Source: Candidatus Nomurabacteria bacterium
GTDB lineage: Bacteria; Patescibacteriota; Minisyncoccia; Phycocordibacterales; UBA9973
Direction: 5' to 3'
Length of the DNA: 11,688 nt
NCBI GenBank assembly: GCA_943356395.1
Contig: CALRFC010000006.1
Coordinates: 1-11,688 of the forward strand
The notes below the pieces were generated by a model, which ran no database searches, was not told where the DNA came from, and was given only the letters and a program-made list of their open reading frames with translations. The position numbers and the translations under genes were made by a program. Of this stretch, positions 1 through 4,604 are shown piece by piece; positions within the stretch are counted from its first letter, which is position 1; each line of letters begins with the position of its first letter.

Positions 1-68
1 CGAAAGACGCAACGACGCCGTGATCGGCTCCGGCGGGTGAAAGCAAATAATCGGAATCATAAAATTTT

Positions 69-509
69 ATGCAACTCAATCAACTAAAAAGAAAGACGAA
101 GAACAAGAAGCGCGGCATCGTCGGCCGCGGCGGCAAGCGCGGCAAGACTTCCGGACGCGGGACGAAAGGCCAGAACGCGCGCGCCGGCAACAAACGCCGA
201 CCGGAATTCCGCGATATCATAAAGAAGCTTCCGAAGATGCGCGGACGCGGACGCAATCTCAACACGCCGACGCAGGAGAGGCCGGTCGCGGTCAAGCTCT
301 CGGTCATCGAGACGCATTTTTCCGCGGGCGACACCGTGAATCCGGCAATCCTCTTCGAGCGCGGACTTATTCGCTCTCGCCATGGCAGAGCGCCGAAGGT
401 TACGATCGTTTCCGACGGCGAACTCACGAAAAAGATCTCGTTCTCCAAATGCAGGGTAACCGCCTCCGCGCGTGGTAAGATTGACAAAGCGGGCGGAACA
501 GTGAACTAG
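69..509 (+). CDS. rplO: 50S ribosomal protein L15
   Basis: L15 is a late-assembling protein of the large ribosomal subunit. The 146-residue product begins MQLNQLKRK and shows the very basic Gly/Arg-rich N-terminal tail typical of the family (GRGGKRGKTSGRGTKGQNAR at about residues 19-38), which threads into 23S rRNA. The globular C-terminal half follows (VNPAILFERGLI, then KVTIVSDGELTKKISFSKCRVTASARGKIDKAGG). Length matches bacterial L15. ATG at 69 is the only plausible start; no Shine-Dalgarno is visible before it. It lies directly upstream of secY, as in bacterial spc operons, but an 85-nt repeat-filled gap separates the two rather than the usual tight spacing. Identification is firm. Confidence 0.97.
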   Translation: MQLNQLKRKTKNKKRGIVGRGGKRGKTSGRGTKGQNARAGNKRRPEFRDIIKKLPKMRGRGRNLNTPTQERPVAVKLSVIETHFSAGDTVNPAILFERGLIRSRHGRAPKVTIVSDGELTKKISFSKCRVTASARGKIDKAGGTVN

Positions 510-511
510 TG

Positions 512-594
512 TCTAGGTTCTAGTTGCTAGTGACTAGTGAAATACTAGAACCTAGAACCTAGAACCTAGAACCTAGAACCTAGAACCTAACCTA
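512..594. repeat. CTAGAAC heptamer array with inverted left arm
   Basis: Six perfect tandem copies of the 7-mer CTAGAAC run from 545 to 586, followed by a degenerate tail ending one base before the secY ATG. The left side (513-523, CTAGGTTCTAG, then TAGTTGCTAGTGACTAG) is the reverse complement of the array words, so the RNA could fold into several alternative hairpins. The same word recurs before adk, after ndk and before the gene at 10496. There are no unique spacers, so this is not a CRISPR. Confidence 0.9.
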
Positions 595-770
595 ATGACT
601 TCTTTCCTCCAAAAACTAAAGATCGTCTTTCGCGACAAAACGCTCCGCAAGCGCATCGTTTTTGTCCGGGCATCGACACGCTCAAGCTTTCGCAATTCCT
701 TTCCAACAATCAATTCATCGGCATCCTAAACATCTTCTCCGGCGGCGGACTTTCCAATCTCTCCATCATC
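595..770 (+). pseudogene. secY: secY 5' end, out of frame with gene body
   Basis: ATG at 595 opens a typical SecY cytoplasmic N-terminus (MTSFLQKLKIVFRDKTLRKRIVFV, 24 codons to about 666), after which this frame loses SecY similarity. From 666 the PGID motif that follows the first transmembrane segment (PGIDTLKLSQFLSNNQF) continues in a frame shifted by +2 and joins the long open frame that includes ATG 771. In SecY about 15 residues (the first membrane helix, ending in ..PIPG) normally separate these two blocks, so a loss of about 46 nt, not a multiple of three, explains both the missing helix and the shift. No start codon exists in the downstream frame between its stop at 588-590 and 771. 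SecY is essential, so an assembly or read error is more likely than a true null allele. Confidence 0.85.
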
Positions 771-1820
771 ATGTTGGGTGTCGGGCCGTACATCACGAGC
801 TCCATCATCATGCAGCTCCTCACAATGATGATTCCGTCTTTGAAGCAGATGTATTCGGAAGACGGCGAAGCCGGACGCAAGAAATTTTCGCAATACTCGC
901 GCTTGCTCACCGTGCCGCTTGCCGCGATCCAAGGATTCGGACTTCTCATCCTCCTCTCCCGCCAAGGGATTCTCGTTCCCGTCGGCGCTTTCGGATTCAT
1001 GCTCAATCTCTTGATCGTGGTTACCGGCTCGATCGTCCTCATGTGGATCGGCGAGCTCATGAGCGAATACGGCATCGGAAACGGCGTCTCACTCATCATC
1101 TTTGCCGGCATCGTCGCGCGCTTGCCGCAGGAAGTTTCCCAGCTCCTCTTCACCTTCGACGCGTCCCAGCTCCCGATATATCTTCTCTTCATTGCGCTCG
1201 GAATCTTGATCATCGCGGGCGTCGTCTACATCACCGAAGCCGAACGGCCGATTCCGGTGACATACGCGCGCCAGACGCACGGCGGCCGCACGACCGGCGG
1301 AACGGCGACATACATTCCGCTTCGCATCAATCAGGCGGGCGTCATTCCGATCATCTTCGCGCTCTCGATACTTCTCTTTCCCCAGCTCATCGGCAATTTT
1401 CTTTCCGGCGCATCGAGCCACATTTTGCAGAGCATTTCGCACGCGCTCATTTCTTTCACGCAAGGATCGCTCGCCTACGGAATCTCGTATTTCGTGATGG
1501 TCGTTCTTTTCACCTATTTCTACACGGCGGTCACCTTTGATCCGCACGCTATGGCGGGCAACCTGCAGAAAGGCGGCGCATTCATTCCGGGCATCCGTCC
1601 GGGCGCATCGACCGAAGAATATCTGGCGAAAATCGTTACGCGCATCACGCTCTTCGGCGCGCTCTTCCTCGGTCTCATCGCCGTCCTGCCGCTCATCGTG
1701 CGCGCCGCGACCGGAATCCAAGCGATCGCGCTCGGCGGCACGGCGCTCCTTATCGTCGTTTCCGTCGTCATCGACCTCCTGAAAAAAGTGGACGCGCAGA
1801 TTTCGATGAGAGAGTATTAA
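771..1820 (+). CDS. secY: Protein translocase subunit SecY (main body)
   Basis: SecY forms the channel of the Sec translocon in the cytoplasmic membrane, with SecE and SecG, and takes substrates from SecA or the ribosome. The 349-residue frame begins at MLGVGPYITSSIIMQLL and carries SecY hallmarks: the plug-to-TM2 segment, EDGEAGRKKFSQYSR, MWIGELMSEYGIGNGVSLIIFAGI (TM4-TM5), the EAERPIPVTYARQ loop, the INQAGVIPIIFA motif, and the conserved tip loop (GGAFIPGIRPGASTEEYL) that contacts SecA or the ribosome. It ends at the usual VDAQISMREY. Coding similarity extends upstream of 771 in the same frame back to 666 (PGID). Adding the 24 N-terminal residues and about 15 lost ones gives about 423 residues, normal for SecY. 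ATG 771 is therefore only the first available start, not the biological one. Confidence 0.93.
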   Translation: MLGVGPYITSSIIMQLLTMMIPSLKQMYSEDGEAGRKKFSQYSRLLTVPLAAIQGFGLLILLSRQGILVPVGAFGFMLNLLIVVTGSIVLMWIGELMSEYGIGNGVSLIIFAGIVARLPQEVSQLLFTFDASQLPIYLLFIALGILIIAGVVYITEAERPIPVTYARQTHGGRTTGGTATYIPLRINQAGVIPIIFALSILLFPQLIGNFLSGASSHILQSISHALISFTQGSLAYGISYFVMVVLFTYFYTAVTFDPHAMAGNLQKGGAFIPGIRPGASTEEYLAKIVTRITLFGALFLGLIAVLPLIVRAATGIQAIALGGTALLIVVSVVIDLLKKVDAQISMREY

Positions 1821-1867
1821 GGGGCAGGGAATAGCGGATAGCTTATAGCGAATAGTAAACACAACAC

Positions 1868-1898
1868 AAAAGAGCGGCGCCGCAGGCGCCGCTCTTTT
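1868..1898. terminator. Bidirectional hairpin terminator after secY
   Basis: A perfect 14-bp stem (1868-1881 with 1885-1898) has a 3-nt GCA loop. The arms are A-rich at the outer left and T-rich at the outer right, so each strand ends in a short U-run within the stem. It would end the rplO-secY transcript and separate it from the toxin-antitoxin pair and adk, which are normally co-transcribed with secY. Confidence 0.85.
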
Positions 1899-1932
1899 GC
1901 ATCCAAAAAATTTTCCACTTTTTCAAGTTTTG

Positions 1933-1941
1933 TGGTATGAT
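1933..1941 (+). promoter_or_regulatory. Extended -10 promoter of the toxin-antitoxin pair
   Basis: TGG then TATGAT (1936-1941) is an extended -10 element inside TGTGGTATGAT. The ATG of the antitoxin follows after only 6 nt, so the predicted transcription start coincides with the start codon. No good -35 hexamer is seen. Almost the same TGTGGTAnnAT block precedes the genes at 4518(-) and 8977. Confidence 0.65.
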
Positions 1942-1947
1942 GCACAC

Positions 1948-2166
1948 ATGAACACAGTCATCATTCCTCAAAAAATAGCCAAAAAAGGCGATCTGGTGGT
2001 GCTTCCTCGCAAGGAATACGAGGCGCTTTTTCAGTCTTCTTCAAAAGCAAAAACCGACTGGATATATGAAAAACCTGTCGCTAAATATATACAAAAAAGA
2101 ATACACGAAGCAGAGTCTGAATTTAAAAATGGCAGAATGACCAAATGGCGTTCAAAATCAAAGTAG
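1948..2166 (+). CDS. Putative antitoxin of a type II TA pair
   Basis: This 72-residue protein (MNTVIIPQKIAKKGDLVVLP, then RKEYEALF) sits one base upstream of a RelE/ParE-type toxin and is most simply read as its antitoxin. The N-terminal part resembles the short strand-plus-'PRKEYE' DNA-binding modules of PHD/AbrB-like antitoxins. The C-terminal half is charged and probably disordered until bound (AKYIQKRIHEAESEFKNGR), as expected for the toxin-neutralising segment. ATG 1948 is preferred over an in-frame upstream start because the -10 element at 1936-1941 overlaps that extension. The gene is clearly more A+T-rich than rplO, secY or adk, which suggests horizontal acquisition. Such antitoxins usually repress their own promoter. 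The exact family is uncertain. Confidence 0.75.
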   Translation: MNTVIIPQKIAKKGDLVVLPRKEYEALFQSSSKAKTDWIYEKPVAKYIQKRIHEAESEFKNGRMTKWRSKSK

Positions 2167-2167
2167 T

Positions 2168-2449
2168 ATGTATGAAATTTATTTCGGTAACGCCGTAAAG
2201 AAAGATATAAAGAATCTGCCGAAAAATATTCAACGCAAAGTTGATGAAGTCTTTCTTTTGCTATCGCATAATCCTAAAGTCGGAGAAGGATTGGCCGGAG
2301 AATTTCTCGGATTTTACTCATATCATTTCAAAAATCAGAAAACTGAATACAGGATCATTTACAGCATCAAAGATGAAATTTTGACCGTTTTTATAATCAT
2401 TGTCGGCACTCGAGAAAATATCTATAAGCAATTAAAACGAAGGATGTAA
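2168..2449 (+). CDS. RelE/ParE-superfamily toxin
   Basis: A 93-residue basic protein with the RelE/ParE fold signature: an N-terminal strand and helical hairpin (YEIYFGNAVKKDIKNLPKNIQRKVDEVFLLL), the middle 'NPKVGEGLAGEFLGFYSYHFKNQKTEYRIIYSI' strands, and a C-terminal 'ILTVFIIIVGTRENIYKQL' strand-helix. RelE members cleave mRNA on the ribosome and ParE members poison gyrase; the sequence alone does not decide between them. The ATG lies one base after the antitoxin stop, so the two are translationally coupled in the usual antitoxin-first order. Like its partner it is A+T-rich relative to the flanking operon. Length is normal for the family and no truncation is seen. Confidence 0.85.
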   Translation: MYEIYFGNAVKKDIKNLPKNIQRKVDEVFLLLSHNPKVGEGLAGEFLGFYSYHFKNQKTEYRIIYSIKDEILTVFIIIVGTRENIYKQLKRRM

Positions 2450-2474
2450 GATTCTTGTATTTTTGTGATTTGTG

Positions 2475-2480
2475 TATACT
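2475..2480 (+). promoter_or_regulatory. Possible -10 box for adk-map
   Basis: TATACT at 2475-2480 lies 52 nt before the adk ATG, downstream of the toxin stop. A poor -35 (TTGTAT, 2455-2460) has only a 14-nt spacer. A start here would give adk a leader carrying the CTAGAACC words. Weak evidence, supported mainly by the need for a promoter after the secY terminator. Confidence 0.35.
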
Positions 2481-2493
2481 GTCTTTTGTATTC

Positions 2494-2529
2494 ACTAGCC
2501 CCTAAAACCTAACAACTAGAACCTAGAAT
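2494..2529. repeat. CTAGAACC-type words before adk
   Basis: Degenerate copies of CCTAAAACCT, AACAACTAG and AACCTAGAATC fill the 5' leader of adk up to the start codon. They are the same word family as the tandem array before secY (545-586) and the words before the gene at 10496. Confidence 0.7.
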
Positions 2530-2532
2530 CTT

Positions 2533-3123
2533 ATGCTCCACACTTTCATTTTCATCGGCCCGTCGGGCTGCGGCAAAGGCACGCAGGCCAAGCTCCTGAT
2601 GGATTGGATCAAAAAAAACGATGCGGAATCGCGCGACATCTTTTATCTGGAAACCGGCGCGCAATTCCGCGAGCTCATCAAGAAACCGACCCACACGAGC
2701 GCGCTCGCCTACGACATCTACAAAGAGGGCGAGCTCCAACCGTCGTTTTTGGCAGTCCACATCTGGTCGCACGAATTCATCGCCGGCATGAACGGCCGCC
2801 AGCACATCGTCCTCGACGGCACGCCGCGCGGATTGGGTGAAGCTGTAATCTTGGACGGCGCCATGAAATTCTACAAGCGCGAGCGTCCGACTGTCGTGTA
2901 TTTCAATGTATCGAAAGAATGGTCGGAGACGCGATTGAAAGAGCGCGGACGTTTCGACGACAAGAGCGCGGAGGAGGTCGCGAAGCGCCTCGGATGGTTT
3001 GCCCGCGATGTCATGCCGGCCGTCGAATACTACCGCGCAAATCCGGACTACCATTTCATCGAGCTTGATGGCGAGCAAACGATAGAGGAAGTTTTTGAAG
3101 AACTGATTGGGAAACTAAAATAG
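2533..3123 (+). CDS. adk: Adenylate kinase (short-LID form)
   Basis: Catalyses ATP + AMP to 2 ADP in the cytoplasm. The 196-residue protein has the P-loop GPSGCGKGTQ (residues 9-18), the NMP-binding region starting at ETGAQFRELI (about 40-49), the DGTPR motif (95-99, family DGFPR) and RGRFDD (138-143), where the LID would normally begin. The usual ~30-residue LID insertion is absent and RGRFDD runs straight into the C-terminal helices, a short form like other small nucleoside monophosphate kinases. In the NMP region the common STGD is replaced by ETGA. The order secY-adk-map is classical, which supports Adk over another NMP kinase. ATG 2533 has no Shine-Dalgarno. Confidence in the family is high; AMP specificity is inferred. 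Confidence 0.9.
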   Translation: MLHTFIFIGPSGCGKGTQAKLLMDWIKKNDAESRDIFYLETGAQFRELIKKPTHTSALAYDIYKEGELQPSFLAVHIWSHEFIAGMNGRQHIVLDGTPRGLGEAVILDGAMKFYKRERPTVVYFNVSKEWSETRLKERGRFDDKSAEEVAKRLGWFARDVMPAVEYYRANPDYHFIELDGEQTIEEVFEELIGKLK

Positions 3124-3200
3124 GTATTTTGTATCTCGTATCATGTATTGAGTATGGAATGCTTGAATGCATACTAGATACGAAATACCGGATACAAGAT
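3124..3200. repeat. GTAT-word inverted arms between adk and map
   Basis: The 82-nt adk-map gap consists of a left arm of GTAT words (GTATTTTGTATCTCGTATC..., 3124-3156) and a right arm of complementary ATAC words (CATACTAGATACGAAATACC..., 3170-3200) around an A/T/G-rich centre. Together they can fold into a long imperfect hairpin. No promoter or ribosome-binding site is evident. Confidence 0.75.
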
Positions 3201-3205
3201 TACTC

Positions 3206-3979
3206 ATGTCCATGTCGACAAAAATAAAGTCTCCACAAGAAATTGCCCTCATGCGCACAGCGGGGAAACACCTTGCGGCTGTCTTGAGCGAGGTGAGAAA
3301 TGCCGTCCGCGCGGGCGTCTCGACGCGCGAGCTCGACACGATCGCTCATGACAGAATACTTTCCCGCGGATGCATTCCGGCGTTCCTCAAGTACAAGCCC
3401 GACATGCACCACAAGCCGTTTCCGGCAACCTTGTGCGTGTCCGTGAATGACGAAATCGTGCACGGCATCCCATCCGAGAGGATCTTGAAAGAGGGCGACA
3501 TCGTGTCGCTCGATCTCGGACTCTCCTCTGATGGGTTCTTTGCCGATAGCGCCATAACCGTTCCGGTCGGAGAAATTTCCAAAGACAAAAAAATCTTCCT
3601 GCGCGACGCGGAAGAAGCGCTTCATCTTGCTATTGCCCAAGCGCGCGCTGGCAATCATATCGGAGACATCGGGCACGCCGTGGAATCATTCATCAAACCG
3701 AAAAAATACGGCATCGTGCGCGATCTCTCCGGCCACGGCATCGGCCGCGAGCTCCACGAGAGCCCGTATGTCCCGAATTTCGGAAAAAAAGGAAGCGGAG
3801 AAATCTTGCGCGCCGGCATGACGATCGCAATCGAGCCGATTCTTTCCATGGGCAGGCCGGAAATGTTCGTGGCGAGCGACGGCTACACATGCAAAACTTC
3901 CGACGGATCGCTCGCCGCGCATTTCGAGCACACGATTTTGATCACCGACGGAGAGCCGGAGATTCTTACGCTAATTTAG
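3206..3979 (+). CDS. map: Type I methionine aminopeptidase
   Basis: Removes the initiator methionine from nascent proteins; cytoplasmic, two-metal dependent. The 257-residue protein shows every expected catalytic residue: substrate-binding His86 (VHGIP), metal ligands Asp103 (SLDLG), Asp114 (FADSA), His177 (GHGIGRELHE), Glu210 (AIEPI) and Glu241 (HFEHT). Length is normal for type Ia without an N-terminal extension. Starts at 3206 and 3212 (MSMSTKIKSPQEIALM) are both possible; the upstream ATG at 3167 lies in the repeat arms and adds non-homologous residues. It follows adk, as in most bacteria. The expected next gene infA is absent; instead a convergent gene begins and the stop codons overlap. 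Identification is firm. Confidence 0.96.
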   Translation: MSMSTKIKSPQEIALMRTAGKHLAAVLSEVRNAVRAGVSTRELDTIAHDRILSRGCIPAFLKYKPDMHHKPFPATLCVSVNDEIVHGIPSERILKEGDIVSLDLGLSSDGFFADSAITVPVGEISKDKKIFLRDAEEALHLAIAQARAGNHIGDIGHAVESFIKPKKYGIVRDLSGHGIGRELHESPYVPNFGKKGSGEILRAGMTIAIEPILSMGRPEMFVASDGYTCKTSDGSLAAHFEHTILITDGEPEILTLI

Positions 3980-4518
3980 TACGCCTCTTCTTCCAGAACT
4001 GGTTCCAATTTTTCTTCGGCGACGGGGAATAGCGTATTCGGATCGGTTTTCTCTCTTTCAATTACAGCGCTTGAAGAGTTTTCAGTTTTTCGTTCATTGA
4101 CTGGTCTTGAGTTTTTTGAATACCTTTCGGCGCCCTTTAAATATTTTTCATATATGCCGTGCGCTTTTTCAATATCGAGATTTTTCATATCAACCAAATC
4201 GAGCTGGCTCTCATACGGATATTCTTTTCCGAAATGATTTTCGTACCACTCGAGCGCCGTATTGTATTCGCCCAAGATATGACGATCGACTTTCGATGCC
4301 CTGAATGTCCCGTCCGGCTGTTCCATGCTCATGACCATCTGCGCCTCGAGCAGTCCGATGCGCTCAAGCATCCGCTCTCTCGTGAAATCGGCGAAAGAAT
4401 CCATGCCTTCTTTTGTGGTTATGTCGTGTCCGAAGTGCCGTTTGATCATTTCATGGACCGGTGTCTGGCGGTCTTCCTCTTTTCCAGTTTCTCTGATGCG
4501 TTCGAAAGGATTTTTCAT
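3976..4518 (-). CDS. Hypothetical protein, 180 residues
   Basis: I do not recognise this protein. It is soluble, charged and predicted mostly helical: an N-terminal part (KNPFERIRETGKEEDRQTP, then HEMIKRHFGHDITTKEGMDSF), a central region with regular helices (FADFTRERMLERIGLLEAQMVMSM and DRHILGEYNTALEWYENHFGKEYPYES), and a Ser/Glu-rich, probably disordered tail from about residue 135. No signal peptide or membrane helix is seen. The ATG at 4518 is supported by an extended -10 (TAGAAT) 6 nt upstream. It is divergent from the VirD4/TraG-like ATPase gene and convergent with map, sharing 4 nt with the map stop. Regular amino-acid make-up and the matching promoter argue for a real gene. Confidence 0.75.
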   Translation of the reverse strand: MKNPFERIRETGKEEDRQTPVHEMIKRHFGHDITTKEGMDSFADFTRERMLERIGLLEAQMVMSMEQPDGTFRASKVDRHILGEYNTALEWYENHFGKEYPYESQLDLVDMKNLDIEKAHGIYEKYLKGAERYSKNSRPVNERKTENSSSAVIEREKTDPNTLFPVAEEKLEPVLEEEAY

Positions 4519-4524
4519 ATCCCA

Positions 4525-4533
4525 ATTCTACCA
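4525..4533 (-). promoter_or_regulatory. Extended -10 promoter, unknown gene at 4518
   Basis: Read on the minus strand, TGTGG-TAGAAT (hexamer 4530 to 4525) stands 6 nt before the ATG at 4518, so the transcript would start at or next to the A of the start codon. The block matches the TA promoter (1931-1941) and the 8959-8969 promoter in both sequence and spacing. Confidence 0.65.
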
Positions 4534-4592
4534 CACGGATCGTTTCTTGCAATCCGGCGCGAAATCCGCTCATTTTTTTGCAGAAGATACGC

Positions 4593-4598
4593 TATAAT
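4593..4598 (+). promoter_or_regulatory. Consensus -10 box, leaderless start of ATPase gene
   Basis: A perfect TATAAT (4593-4598) ends 6 nt before ATG 4605. This makes ATG 4605 the likely start and excludes the in-frame TTG at 4578, which lies upstream of the -10. No convincing -35 is seen at the expected distance. Confidence 0.65.
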
Positions 4599-4604
4599 GA
4601 AAAC

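Noticed and set aside
1..40. End of an upstream gene, probably rpsE
   Set aside because: Two frames end here (TGA at 38-40 and at 21-23) and the tails are too short and unlike known S5 C-termini to choose between them; spc order is the only support.
545..586. CRISPR array or telomere-like repeat
   Set aside because: The unit is a 7-mer with no spacers and sits between two operon genes; similarity to CCCTAAA-type telomere repeats is coincidental.
660..672. Programmed ribosomal frameshift in secY
   Set aside because: There is no slippery heptamer, and frameshifting would not supply the missing first transmembrane helix.
662..1540. Plus-strand ORF overlapping secY in another frame
   Set aside because: His/Arg-rich composition typical of a frame shadow of secY; the SecY frame has unmistakable motifs.
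1897..1947. Longer antitoxin start at 1897
   Set aside because: The extension would begin inside the terminator stem and include the -10 element; ATG 1948 fits the promoter.
4578..4604. TTG start for the ATPase gene
   Set aside because: It lies upstream of the TATAAT box that drives the gene; ATG 4605 is 6 nt after that box.
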